Of a stretch of 64,000 bases of DNA, positions 47,454 to 59,706 are shown piece after piece. Made by a program: the position numbers and the translations under genes. The notes beneath the pieces were generated by a model. That model saw only the letters and a program-made list of their open reading frames with translations, was not told the origin of the DNA and searched no databases. The stretch comes from Gentiana macrophylla (Eukaryota; Streptophyta; Magnoliopsida; Gentianales; Gentianaceae). The stretch spans positions 1-64,000 of the forward strand of contig JAOBSW010000872.1 in the NCBI GenBank assembly GCA_026214975.1, written 5' to 3'. The stretch's first letter is position 1. Each line of letters starts with the position of its first letter.

Positions 47454-50400
47454 TCAGGCGGTTCCTTCTCCTTCCACAAATAACTTTACTCTATGGCCAT
47501 TGGCTATAAAAGTTGTATTTCCATCGATTAGTTCAACGACTCCAGATTTGTAAACTCGTTACTTTAAATGGACTGTCCATCTTGATTTAAGCTTTCCGGA
47601 AATAACTTTAAGCGTGAATTGTACAAGAGAGCACTCGATCGCCTACATGGAACTCACGACTATAGATTCTCTTATCGTGAAAGGATTTCGTGCGTTCCTT
47701 GTAGATTCGAAGCGTTTTCATAAGAATCGAGGCGGAATTCTTCTAGTTCATCAATTGAAGCAATCTATGATCACCGGCTGACCTTAGGATCGAAATTCAA
47801 AAATTTAATAGCCCGAGAAGGCTCGGTGTTCTAACTCATTTGAGGAGATGACAAGACTTACCAAAAACTAACTTATAGGAGAACAACCAATTGGTGTTTT
47901 AAAAGTCATTCTATATGCCCATAATGCATCGTCTCAGTTTAATCGCCCGATTTTTTCGATTTGAATCCACTTTGTCTTTTCTACAATTCTTTTGATCTCT
48001 CTATTAGACACTCTACTGCACGACCACTGGTTTGCGGATGATAGGGCGTTCCTAACTTATGCGTTACACCATATTTTTCAATTATCTTGGTAAATGGTCT
48101 ATTACAAAAGTGTGAACCTCTATCACTAATGATAGCCCTCGGAATGCCATAACGTGTAAATATATTCTTTTAAGGAATCGTATGACAACTTTGGTATCAT
48201 TAGTGGGAAGAGCTTCAGCTTCTACCCATTTCGAAACATAATCTACCATTACTAGAATAAATCTTTTTCCAAAAGATATAGGAAATGGTCCCATGAAATC
48301 TATACCCCAAACATCAAATAACTCACATTCTAAAATAGGTTGCATAGGCATTTCATGTTTTTTAGATACATTTCCCCATTTTTGACAAGATTCACAGGAT
48401 TTGACATACTTATAAGCATCTCTATATAGCGTAGGCCAATAAAAACCACATTGTAAAACTTTAAAAGCGCTTTTCCATCCTCCATGATGACCTCCGCCTC
48501 ACGATCATGACAAAATGATAAAATACTTAAAATTTCATTATCAGGCACACACTTTCGATTATCCCATCCGAACATTTACGGAAAAGGTCGGTTCCTCCCG
48601 GTAATAAAATTTTAAGTCATAAAAGAATTTCTTCTTCTCTTTGCCAAGTCCAATGAGACGGAATATAATCAAAGTTAAGTAATTAATGATATCTCCAAAC
48701 CAGGTGACATTTCCTTAGAAGGAATTCTATTCTTTAATAAGCTGCATGGTTGAAGGAGTATCTATTCTAAAAAGTTGTTCATCAGAAATGAATCTTTAAT
48801 TTCTATTCCCTTTTCTCCATCATTTTCCATACTACTTAGATGATCGCTACTATATTCTCACTCCCTTTTTATCTTTAATTTCAATATCAAACTCCTGAAG
48901 TAAGAGAATCCATCTAAGAAGGCGTGGTTTCGCATCTTTCTTACTCGAAGAATACTTCAAAGTGAATGGTCTCAGTATAAATTATTACCTTAGAACCAAC
49001 AATATACGATCTAAACTTATCTAAGCAAAAATTACAGCCACAGTTCTTTTTCGTAGTTGTATAGTTCGATTGAGTTGCATTTAACGTATGAGATGCATAG
49101 TAAATAGCTTTGAGAATTTTGTTATATCTTTGACCTAAAAGCGCTCCTACAAACTAAATCACTTTGGCATCACACATAATCTCAAACGGTAAATTCCAAT
49201 GGTGCTATTAGCTTTGGTGCGATGAGTTAATCTTGTTTTTAAGGTCCGAAAAGCTTCCTTACATTTACTATCGAAGTTAAAAGGTACTTCCTTTTCAAGC
49301 AAATGACTTAGAGGCTTTGCTATCTTTGAAAAATCGGCAATAAATCTCTATAAAATCCTGCATGTCCAAGAAATCCTCTTAGAGTCCTTAGATTAAGCTC
49401 GGTGGTGGTAATTTTTCAATTACTTCAACCTTAGCTTTATCAACTTCAATTCTATTTGAGAGATTCGATGGCCTAGAACAATTCCTTACGATACCATTAA
49501 ATGACATTTTTCCCAATTTAAGACCAAATTGGTGTCTTCACAACGTTGCAACACTCTTCTAAGTGCGACAAACATTTACCAAAAGAATCTCCGTAAACAC
49601 TAAAGTCGTCCATAAAAATTTCCAAGAATTTCTCAACCATATCGAGAAAATATAGCCATCATGCATCTTTGAAAGCGTATTTGGAGCATTACATAAACCA
49701 AACGGCATTCTTTTATACTTAAAAGTTCCATAAGGACAAGTGAAAGTAGTCTTTCCCTATCTCTCTTTGCAATGAAAATCAGTAAATAACCTGAGTAACC
49801 ATCTAAGAAGCGTAATATTTATGACCACTTAACCGTTCCAACATTTGAACTATGAATGGAAGTGGATGATGATCTTTCTTAGTATGATCATTTAGTTTCC
49901 TAAAATCAATGCACATTCGATAACCTTGTAATTTCTCTTGTTGGAATCCATTCATTTCTATCATTTTCTTTCTTTGTGAAACCTCCTTTCTTTGGTACCA
50001 CTTGAGTTGGACTTACCCATTCACTATCCGATATGGGAAAAATTATTCCCATCTCTAATAGCTTAATGACCTCTTTCTTAACAATTAAGCGCAAATTTGG
50101 GTTGGAGGCGCGTTATGTTGAATACAAGGCTTAGCATCTTCCTTGAGAATTATCTTATGAACGCAAATCTCGGGGCTAATACCTCGAATATCGTGGACTC
50201 GTCCATCCAAAAGCTTTCTTATGCTTTTTCAACATTCTAAGTAATTGATCTTCTTGTTGCTCGATTAAAGCGATGAAATAATAATCGGTAATAGATTATC
50301 GTTTCAAGAAAAGCATATTTGATTTAAAGGTAATGGTTTCAAGTCCAGGTTCTTTGGCGGATCTTTATTGACGATTTAAGAACCTGGTCCTTCTAGTTCT

Positions 50401-51140
50401 AATTCCAAGTACTTATGCCATGGTGGCTTAAAGGTAAAACTTTTCAGTATCTAAAGAAAGAATTATCTCTTTCATTTCAATGTCTTCCTCATCTTCTTTA
50501 TAGATAGACGAGTTAAGCATTCTTCTAATCTGTCTTCAAAAGTTGGTAATCGATTATCATAGACAGAATGAATATCTTCTATAAAAGAACATGATTACGA
50601 TGATGCATGATTCATAGCTTTGAAAATATTGAAAGTAACCGTCTTCATTGACTCTTAAGATTAATTCTCCTTTACGCACATCGATTAAAGTTCTTCTGTA
50701 GCTAGAAATGGACGACCTAGAAGAAGAGGCGCTGAATAACCGTCTTCCATTTCCATAACTACAAAGTCTCTTGGAAAATAGAATTTGTCTACTTTAACCA
50801 ATATGTCCTTTATAATTCCTTTAGGGTACTTAATCGATCTATCGCCATTTGCAGAGTCATTTCGATCTTAGTAAGCTTTCCTATGCCTAACTTTCTATAA
50901 TCCTCATAAGACATGAGATTTATACTTGCTCTAGATCACATAAGACCTTCTTAAGCAGAGTAAATCCTCCAATTTCACACGGAATGGTAAAACTACCAGG
51001 ATCTTTCGGTTTAGGTGGTAACTTATCCGCAGAAGTGCGGAACATTCTTCATTTAGGCATATATTCTCATATTCCTCTAATTTTTCTTGTTTGTGTAATT
51101 TCTTTGAGAGAAATTTTCCATAGGCGAGTATATTAATCAA
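47454..51140 (-). pseudogene. Athila-type pol remnant (protease, RT, RNase H, integrase)
   Basis: Domains follow the Gypsy order on the minus strand. Protease region (51140-50600): AYGKFLSKKLH, then frames with SFTIPCEIGG-like and RSIKYPKGII, PLLLGRPFLAT. Reverse transcriptase (50094-49300): EVIKLLEMGIIFPISDSEWV, then DYRK-region remains, MPFGLCNAP-like, and FMDDFSV with the catalytic aspartates. RNase H (about 49250-48850): AIYYASHTLNATQ. Integrase (48575-47454): zinc-finger remains, [16 protein letters not shown] and [15 protein letters not shown], then TPYHPQTSG, and a C-terminal part ending in LIDG..TFIANGHRVKLF before TGA at 47456. More than ten frameshifts and stops; not functional as given. 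Confidence 0.85.
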
Positions 51141-51599
51141 AGCTTCGATATGAGGATATTAACTTGAATATGACGAAAAGTGTCCAGAAGCGAGCATACT
51201 TCTTTATCGTTTTGCCTTTTTGATTTGATCTTTAGGAGGGTAAGGTAAAGATTCTAAATCTATGACCTTTGGCTCCTTTGTCGAGTTTCTCTTTTCCTTT
51301 TTCCTTAAACCTTTGAGTATTACTCGATCGCCATGTTTGAGTTCTTGAATTCTTTCTTTTAAATTGTTCCTGAATCAATCTCTACTTGAGATCCCCTCAT
51401 TTCTTCCTGTTTTCATCCTTGTTTTCATTATTTTCCATTCTAACATGTTCCTTAAATAAAGTCCTTAAATCTTTATCCATGGGATCTTTCGAGAATCTTA
51501 GGGATTTTACCCAATTTTCCCTTTTACTTTCAGGTTCGAACTTTTATTTCTTTTTAAGAAATTGTCTATAATTTCTTCTTCCTCGTCTCAGTAAATTCA

Positions 51600-53300
51600 A
51601 GTTCATCTTTATCATTCTTAACATCTAAGTCATCTTCTACTTCATTATCCCCAAGGTTTTCAACTCCATTACTTCCACTGAGCTTCCTACTTCTCGTAAC
51701 TACAACATTTACCTCTCTTGGGTTCCTTTCAGTGTTACTTGGTAATCCTCCTGAAGTCTCTTTGTTATTACGTTCACCGCCTACTACTCAAATGATCTTC
51801 CATATTCCTTAATGAGGCTTCTATCGTTCTCATCCTGGTATCATGTCCACTCATAGATGTTTTCATTGAACTCATGTCCTTAGTATTTGTACCAATAGAA
51901 GTCACCATCGTTTTTATATTTTTAGCTTGAGTAGATACTACACCCATCATATTTTCCATTAGTTTTTCCCATTTTTCAACTCCTTCTGCAGGTTGAGTAG
52001 AACTTTGAGTTACTGGTATACTTTGAGTGGTATGTTGAGGATAGGTTCTAGGTAATGATTGTAAATTTCGATTAGATGTGTTTTCTTGATAAACTTGATT
52101 ATTATTCAAGTTCCTATATGGAAGCTCGGATCTGGCGGTTGTCCTTGCTTGCTAGGGTTTTGGACCATCGATAAGTAGGGTGATCTCTTCTAATAGCATT
52201 GAACGAGTTTGAATAAGCATTGTTTAAATTTCTATCTTTCTTTGAAGAAAACTCACCTCTTCTCTTGAGCATCCTGTCGGTTCTTCAATCCCTAGTGGTA
52301 TTTTATCCGATTTGAGTATTCGGTTGGTGCACTATTTTACGAACTTTGGTTCTTATTCTGTTGTAATCCATCAAATTTCCTACTCAAATTTTCTAAATAT
52401 GCTAGAACTTCCGTATTAGGCGTACATTCTCTGCAAAAGCTACTTTTCGGTGCTAGAACCGGTTTCCCACATTCTGTTATTTTTGGAAATCTTTTCGATG
52501 GCATCGTAAACTAATTGAGCCTCACTCATCATTAAAGAACCACCACATGCATGGTCTACATCAAAGACGTGAATCTTTTCTTAATTTCTGACGTAAAAGT
52601 TGAATTTGCATGTCTAAGGAATAACCATGGTGGGACACGCTCTTAGCAATTTTTAAATCTTTCCCACGCATTCCCAAGCGTTTCTTGAGATCCTTGTCTA
52701 AAATTAGCAACCTCGACTTTTAATTCCAAATTCCATTACAAGAGTGAAGTATTGTTTTAAATTCAGTTTGAACCTCCTCCCAACTTGTAAGTGAATGATG
52801 CGGAAGAGACATAAACCAATCTCGGGCTCGTCCTTTTAGAGAAAAAGGAAACATAGTCATCCTTGTTAATTCCTTGTGAGCACCTTGACTTTTGGTTGTA
52901 TTGCACAGCTTCTTCAAAAGATAGAGATGATGATGCGGATCTTCATCATCTTCTCCTAGAATTGGGCTCTTGCGTCAATTAAACCAAAAGATGAGATTTA
53001 ATCTAAAATTATTCGCTCCTTCATTAGGTAAAAGTATGGGATTATTAGTCCGATTTCTTCTTATGGTTTGGTCACGAGATAGGCCTTGGGTTTCTTGGGT
53101 TATTTACGATTATTCGGTTCCGATTCGATTATTTCTATTATTATTATTATTTTGATTATTAAGGTTAACAGGTTTTGTCCATGCCCACAGAGCATGTTCC
53201 AACTTCTTGTTCAGTGTTTCATCACCGATTTGACCATTCTCGTATTTTCTGTTTGAAGATGATTCGTCGGATTTCACGACTAGTATGACCACGTTTTCTC
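51600..53300 (-). pseudogene. Athila-type gag remnant
   Basis: On the minus strand the retrotransposon gag block reads MFPFSLKGRARDWFMSLP and SWEEVQTEF (52917-52720). An upstream piece (53292-53110) is Asn-rich. A downstream piece (52109-51774) carries a Gln/Thr-rich stretch and a coiled-coil-like LMENMMGVVSTQAKN. A C..C-type finger is not intact. Broken by several shifts. It lies directly after the PBS, as expected. Confidence 0.78.
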
Positions 53301-53560
53301 TCTACTTAAGCGCCTTTCGTAAGTGTTTATGTCGGGCTTATAAGGAGTGAGTGGGGCCTTACCACTACGGTCATCAACTAACGAAAATAGAAAATAACAC
53401 TAAATTGATAGTAGTAAAAAAAAAAAAAATTTAACTTACCTTTAAGGTAAGTACCAACGAAAATAAAATTAGAAATGAGATAAGAAAAGTGTTGACTTAT
53501 TCTCGAGAATTTTGAGCTAATACAAGTAGTAACCATAGACACAAAAAGAAATTAGCGTCG

Positions 53561-53580
53561 TTCCCGGCAACGGCGCCGGA
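53561..53580 (-). other. Primer-binding site (tRNA-Asp type)
   Basis: On the minus strand GGCGCCGTTGCCGGG follows the 5' LTR end within about 8 bases. This is the PBS used by Athila/Tat-clade elements. Confidence 0.82.
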
Positions 53581-53584
53581 AAAG

Positions 53585-55523
53585 TCGACGTGGCCTTTTC
53601 TAGTGCTAATACGGGTCCTTAACCGGCGAGTGTATCGGGTCAAAGCAGTAGTGCTAGCTAGAATGGTGAGTCGAGTATCGTATCCTCGAGGAACTTTGTA
53701 ATTCTTCTAAGTGTGGTTAAACACCAAAGAGCTTTTATTAACTCGATCTAAACCGCAATTTTATAACACAGATCACTACTATTCTAGTCAACATAAAATA
53801 AATACGTAAATTAAAATTTATTCTAATATAATATATATAGATATATAAATATATATAGATGTGCATAAGTTGCAAAGTATATATATAGATATAAATATAT
53901 AGATGCCAAATATATTTTTAGAGAACTAGCCAAAGTTTATATAATTGATTTATACGATCTTTCAAAGTGAATGGAATGTGCTCGATCTTTAGGTTCAATT
54001 GAGTAAATGAAGCGGTGTACTCTAAGGTTAACAATTCGTCCTCACATTAGTGTGTGAAATTGTCATATGTCCATTGTCATCAGTCCAAAGTCCACAACTG
54101 TTACGGTTTTTCTGAACAGGTCCCGAGTACGATTCTACCTTTGAATAAAAAGGAGTCATTCCGTTCGTCAAACGGTCAATTTTATTTAAAGGCTCCGGTT
54201 GTCAAGGCGGGCGATTTAACTTTCCGGTTTAAGTTTCAATTAAAGCGATGAATTTAACATTATTACGATCTTGAGTACAAATTTTAATAAGATTCATCTT
54301 TTAGGACAAATCGCTTTCGGTAGGAAAGCGGGTTCCGTTGTCACGTTTTCACTCGGCCAATTTTACCCTCGGTTTTTCTATTAACGAGTTCATAACTTAA
54401 TTACGAGGTGTCAATTCATAATTAGATTATGAATTCTTTCAAGTCAAACTTTATCAATAGGAAAAGATTCAATTAACTCAATTTTCTTCAATTTTACTTA
54501 GACTGACATTCCTTTACCGAAAAGATCGAAATAAAGCGATTACATAACTTTGGCTAGTTATTAGATTTAGCCTACTAACATTATACTTAAAAGATAAAAG
54601 ACAAAACAAACATAAATACTTTAGAAATTTTACCCGATTACAACGATTGGATCGGAAGATGTGTGTTTTCGGATGCTACAACAACTTCAACAACATTGAT
54701 CTTCTGATAATTTCTCGAGCATTATGACGATACTACTTTATTTATGGCATAAGGCCTATATATACATACTACTACTACTAGAAAGAGGTAAAAGAAATAT
54801 ATTTGGTACCCTTTTTTGCTGCCTGCAATGTCGCCATTTTATAGGCAATTTTTCCCTTGCGGATCGATCCGAGAAAGGGCGGATCGATCCGGGAATAAAA
54901 ATATTATCCAGGATATTCTCTGCAGGCCACATGCTGGATAATCATTATGCCTCCTCGGATCGATCCGAGGTAAATCCGGATCGATCCGGATAGATTTTTT
55001 CCAATCTTAATCCGAAACTTGATAAAATCATAACTTGAGCTCTGGATCTCCAAATGACATAATTCAAGATCGTTGGAAAGCTCTTGAGGAGATCTATAAC
55101 TTCCATGAAGACTTCTTTTTCAGAAAATGCCTTTTACTGGGCCATTTGTTCGTTGAAAATATAACTTGATATGGCGTCACGAATCATTGGTCCACTTGAA
55201 CTTTAAATCTCGTGGCACTTCCTTTATTCCTTCAAAAGATATGATTTTACTCCACAAAATGTCGTCACTCGGGGTCTTGGTTTACCTAAGGTCTGTAAAA
55301 TACCAAAAATACCCACGTGAATCTGACACAACACTCCGGTTATTAACCCGGTACAAAATTTATAACTTTTTATCATTTTTACTAGATTTTTATAGTATTT
55401 AGATTTATTCATAGCTATTAATATTTTATAAGATTATCGTTATAATTACTTATATTTTATATAAAAATAGTCGATAACGTATATAAAACATCGTAATTTT
55501 TATCATATAAATGTTATACATCA
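53585..55523 (-). mobile_element. 5' LTR of the Athila-type element
   Basis: Second copy of 40276-42201. On the minus strand it starts TGATGTATAAC at 55523. The flank after 55523 is GCTGC. A five-base target duplication with the left side (TCTGC/GCTGC at best) has one mismatch and is not secure. Confidence 0.9.
54837..54988 (-). promoter_or_regulatory. LTR promoter with two pairs of CGGATCGATCCG palindromes (5' LTR)
   Basis: The TATA box CTATAAAA is at 54844-54837 (minus strand). Palindromes lie at 54860-54871 and 54880-54891 (20 bp apart) and 54956-54967 and 54977-54988 (21 bp apart), all upstream of the TATA box. Confidence 0.68.
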
Positions 55524-57213
55524 GCTGCCCTCGTTAAAGCTCTCCTATTGCTGTTATTGCCGATTCTTCAGATGTGATTGACTCTTCGGTGGGCAGAATT
55601 TTGGGTTCCGCTGTTGTGGCTCAATCCTTTGAAGCTTTGAAGTCGGATTCTGCTGCTCAAATTCTTGATTTGAAGAATCAGACAAAGGCTTCTCCTTCCA
55701 TGAAATTGAAGTCGGGTAAGCTTTTGGCTGCCCCCCCCCCCCAACCTTGAAACATATGCTTCATGGCTAATATTTCTTGATTGCACTGTTGCTTTTGCCT
55801 CAAATTGTTAAGGTATCTAAATTGAACTCCACATTGAATTCTCGCTTTTTCAATCTTCGCCGCTTCTCATGGGATTGATCTTCATTTCTGTTGTAGTTAA
55901 TTTTGATCATGTTGAGGCTCGAATTGATTTAGTAAACACCCCTGCCGCTAATGTAGTTGGCATTTGTGCCCCTCGCCGATGCTACTGGCGATAAGAATGA
56001 TGTAGTTAATTTGCTATCTTGCTTGCTTTGTGGTGTGCTATTTGTTCCTTGGCCATGATGCAATAGATTTTTTTGCAATTGCTTTTGATGGATGGATCTT
56101 TGCAGTTTTGATGCTCTTCCGTGATGTTTTATGATCGGCATGTTGTTTTTCTTTGCATATATTAGTTGAAGGTTATTGCTGGGAGTGTATCACTAGAATG
56201 CAATATGTTTTAGCAGCTGCTTTTTGTTGAATGCTGTTGCCTTGGTCACTATATAATTTGGTCATGTGCTTCTCAAAGAAATGACCAGGTCCACTAGAAA
56301 GTTGTAGCTTTTGGTATCATTTACACTCAATTTTTGTTTTATTGCTCCTGGTATTTGTTAGTTGATTATGGGATTCTTGTGGCGAGGCTATTACCGATAT
56401 TAGGAGGAAGTACGAGGTGGAGAAAAGTGGGCAGTGTTAACCTTGAGAAAGAAAAGGTTTCTTTGGTAGCCTTTTCTTTTAGTTGTTATGCTAGCAGAGA
56501 TGTTCTGACCTCTTTCAATTTCTCATTTGAAAAAAGTTGTTCATGATTTGGAAATGAAATGTGAGCAAAAGCTTGAAGCATGCAAAGAAGAGTCCAAGCA
56601 GATGTGCAACGGTTACAGAACAAAATGCGGCTCTGGTATGCACTCAAAGATGAATAATTCTATTTTTGCATGTCCATGTATTGTATATAATAACTGACAT
56701 AACCTCCATGGACCATGGTGATAGGATAAACTGTTTTTTTATTTCTTGATGCTGCTTTTGACAATATATAGCCGGTGCAATACAAGAGTTTAACAAAATT
56801 TTGTAGCCAAAGTAAATTTATTTTAGTAATTATTCAATATATATGTATATATGAATTTTTTTTTTTTTTTTTTGTTTTTATTTTGGTTCTTTTGTCATTC
56901 TTTTGTTAGAAGACACCATATCTTTGCACCTTTATTTTTATTTACCTTGATTTGGAATTTCTTGTTTATAGCAAAACATGCAACCAGGACAGCAACTAAT
57001 CTTAGATGTGGACTTTTCTTGATTTTTCTTAGTTTTTTAGTTCCCTATATCTGTAGAACTTGTTAACACGTGTATTATATTTAACTGAGCTCCTGTTGCT
57101 TGTAGATTAGTCGCATTCAACAAGAGCATGATAAGAAAGAAGTAGATCTCCTTTCTAGGCACATTGAAGAGCTTAAACGTGTTCGTCTTCAAGCTGAAAA
57201 TGATCTGAATAAG
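55524..57213 (+). pseudogene. Captured gene exons encoding a coiled-coil protein, broken
   Basis: Exon-like blocks: about 55541-55712 (PIAVIADSSDVIDSSVG, then LKSDSAAQILDLKN, donor GG/GTAAGC); about 55894-55999 (acceptor TTGTAG; VNFDHVEARIDLVNTPA, one frameshift, ADATGDKND, donor GTAGTT); about 56525-56637 (LKKVVHDLEMKCEQKLEACK, one shift, VQRLQNKMRL, donor GTATGC); 57106-57213 (acceptor TTGTAG; ISRIQQEHDKKEVDLLSRHI, then LKRVRLQAENDLNK). The last two are heptad-rich coiled coil. At least three single-base shifts and an early TAA leave it non-coding as given. I do not recognise the family with confidence. It is internal to the Mutator-like element, so it is probably a captured copy of a host gene found elsewhere. 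Confidence 0.55.
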
Positions 57214-57639
57214 GCATGTATTTTTTTGGTTACTGTTTTATAATGTGTTCTACAAACCGATCCCGAGAGTCGACATCAACAGACTAGAATCTGATTTCTT
57301 TTTTTTTTCCTTTTTTTCTTTCTTTCTTTCTTTATGAAGGGCTGATTTCATTTTATTGTTTGTTTGTTTTCAGAAACAGAGCTTTGGTTTCATTGTTGAT
57401 TTCATTTTACAAACAAAGATTTGATTTCATTTTTTTAAGGGCTGATTTCATTTTTTTATTGTTTGCTATGCCACCGTGATTCCATTACTGCACCATATTT
57501 TTTTTCTTAGCGTTGTTGCTTATTACATTGAAGCCTTTGTCTTTAGTTTTCATTTCTTAAGGTATAATCACTTTATAGAGTATACATTCTTGAAATTGAA
57601 CGGCATCATGCAATCTGTAGAATTTCTTGTCATACGATG

Positions 57640-57975
57640 CATAATGGCTTAAAAACCGCATTCATAGTGACCGAACTCTTGGCCGATGTCACTGCATAAA
57701 TTGTTGATGTCACGCATATATATTGTCGATGTCACTGCATAAAATGCCGATGTCATCGCATAAATTGCCGATGTCATCAGATAAATTGTTGATGTCATCG
57801 CATAAAATGCCAATGTCATCGCATAAATTGCCGATGTCATTGCGATAAAATGTTGATGTCATCGCATATCGATTGCCGATGTCATCTTTGATAAATTGTT
57901 GATGTCACGCATATATGATTGCCGATGTCACCTTGCATAAAATGTTGATATCACTGCATATATGATTGCCGATGT
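57640..57975. repeat. Minisatellite, 21-bp unit (first block)
   Basis: GATGTCATCGCATAAATTGCC and variants repeat in tandem. Read on the minus strand it gives a seven-residue MTSAIYA repeat, which is not a gene. A related block is at 58190-58410. Confidence 0.9.
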
Positions 57976-58534
57976 CACTACATAAAAATATGAATTAAGG
58001 TGAAAGATTTATGTTGATCGTAGATTTATATCAAAAGATATAGCCATTTGAAGTCGATTTTATGAAAAAAAAGAAATCGATTTTATTAAATTAAGTCGAA
58101 AAAATATCAAATGTCATCACGGTGTTGCTTCATCAAATGTCATCTTTGCATCCGGTGATCAATGCATTCCGATGGTCTCGCATCGCGTGTCTCTCGTGAT
58201 CGTGGTGGCCTACTTTATCGCGATGTCTCTGCATATATGATCGCCGATGTCACTACATAAATTGTTGATGTCATTCATATGATTCCGATGTCATCGCATA
58301 AAATATTGATGTCTTTGCATAAATTGTTGATGTCGCGCATATATGATTGCCGATGTCACTGCATAAAATGTTGATATCACTGCATATGATTGCCGATGTC
58401 ACTGCATAAAAAAAATATGAATTAAGGTGAAAGAATTATGTTGATCGGAGTTTTATATCAAAAGATATATCCGTTTGAAGTCGAATTTATAAAGAAAAAT
58501 ATCGATTTTCTGAAATTAATTCGGTAAAATATCG
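57976..58534. repeat. Higher-order duplication with second 21-bp minisatellite block
   Basis: A ~125 bp spacer (ATGAATTAAGGTGAAAGA...AAAAGATATA..C..TTTGAAGTCGA) at about 57985-58105 recurs at about 58415-58535. Together with the 21-bp blocks before each copy it forms a ~430 bp higher-order unit present twice. Confidence 0.8.
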
Positions 58535-58755
58535 TGGTGGTGATTGCATCGCGGTGGTCAATGCATTGGGGGTGGTCAATGCATCGGGTTGGGCAATGCA
58601 TCGCGGAGGTCACTGCATCGCGGTGGCCAATGCATCGCGGTGGTCAATGCATCGCGATGTCTCTGCATCGCAGTTGTCATTGCATCGCGGTGTCATTTCA
58701 TCGCGTTGGTCAATGCATCGCGGTGGTTAATGCATCACGGTGGTCAATGAAAATA
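58535..58755. repeat. Minisatellite, 18-bp unit
   Basis: TGCATCGCGGTGGTCAAT and variants repeat about twelve times. Open frames across it are repeat artefacts. Confidence 0.9.
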
Positions 58756-58788
58756 AATAAATAAATTTTCACCGTCCGACGAACGAGA

Positions 58789-58894
58789 AAAAAAAAAAAA
58801 AAAAAAAAAAAAAAAAGCGTCCAGGTGAATGGAGGGGAAAAAAAAAAAAAAAAAGAAAAATATACACAAAGCAACAACAACAAACGTCCGCTCT

Positions 58895-58925
<31 letters not shown>

Positions 58926-58926
58926 C
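58789..58926. repeat. Poly-A and poly-T runs
   Basis: Two A runs (about 58789-58816 and 58838-58854) and one T run of about 29 (58897-58925) flank a short unique piece, immediately inside the right terminal repeat of the Mutator-like element. Confidence 0.85.
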
Positions 58927-58934
58927 ATTAAGGG

Positions 58935-59040
58935 TATTTGGGTCTATCTATCTATTATTTGTCCTTATAACTAAGTGTTTGTTTTAGATGTCCTTTTTGC
59001 CTAATTAAGTCCAATATGCGTCCTTTTCAATAATTGTCCC
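58935..59040 (-). repeat. Right terminal inverted repeat of the Mutator-like element
   Basis: Complement of 39909-40015 with substitutions; ends GTCCC followed by the target duplication AATTAAATA. Confidence 0.88.
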
Positions 59041-59049
59041 AATTAAATA

Positions 59050-59363
59050 ATAGATTCAGAGTACCTTAAAAGCGGAAGAAATCTTCAGGATCGTTTCCTA
59101 CCTCCATTGTTATTCGACTTCTATTCCGTTGTTGTAGCCGGTTTGATGAGGATTCCGATATCTCTCTCCTTGCCTACAACCGTTATGTGTTGGTTTCTTT
59201 CGTATGCTTTATGATGGAATAAAGCATTGCTTTTATAGGTGGAGAGAGGGCCGAAATCTGAATGACCTAGGGTTCAGCTTTAATCTCAGCCGTCCATCAA
59301 AGCCGAGTTTTAATCGGATTAAAACTCCTTTAAATAACCAATAAATAATAAATAACATATTTC
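59050..59363. other. Spacer, no feature recognised
   Basis: No gene or border that I can support; the hAT element starts at its right edge. Confidence 0.5.
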
Positions 59364-59379
59364 CTAGACCTGGCCAAAT

Positions 59380-59530
59380 GAAACCGGGACCGCCGGTTGG
59401 ACCGGAACCGCCGGTTTGGGGAACCGCCGGTTGGCCGGTTTGTGCACGGTTTGGGATATTGGGAACCGGAACCGGAACCGCCGGTTTGAACCGTTGGAAA
59501 CCGAACCGGCCGGAACCGGCCCAACGGCTG
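59380..59530. promoter_or_regulatory. GC-rich subterminal array of the hAT element
   Basis: GAACCGCCGGTTTG, ACCGGAACCGG and related motifs recur in both orientations. Dense short motifs next to the ends are the usual transposase contact sites in hAT elements. The overlapping open frames are repeat artefacts. Confidence 0.6.
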
Positions 59531-59706
59531 TTTTTTTTGTTTTTTTTTTCCAAACAACTCAAAAAATTTCCTATAAATACCCCATTTCATTTCAAAAATT
59601 CCTACACCAATCTCTACATCTCAATTCTTAAATCTTCTACTCAATTCTTACATCTTCTACTCATTTCTTTGATTATCAAGTTTGTTTAGTTGTTAAAAAC
59701 AACAAT

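Larger units (their letters stand above)
39909..59040. mobile_element. Mutator-like element with captured gene pieces (Pack-MULE-like)
   Basis: AATTAAATA occurs immediately outside both ends (39900-39908 and 59041-59049), a perfect 9-bp target duplication. The ends are inverted repeats: left GTGTTATTTATTTATAAGGA, right (minus strand) GGGACAATTATTGAAAAGGA, continuing through GACTTAATTAGGCA and TTAGTTATAAGGAC for about 100 bp. Removing the 15.2 kb Athila-type insertion leaves about 3.9 kb. No MURA-type transposase is visible; instead there are intron-containing host-like gene pieces and minisatellites. This fits a Pack-MULE. The right inverted repeat directly follows a poly-T tract. Confidence 0.88.

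Noticed and set aside
57649..58764. Direct repeats reminiscent of CRISPR and repeat-coding ORFs
   Set aside because: Units are contiguous minisatellites without spacers in a plant genome; the ORFs are repeat artefacts.
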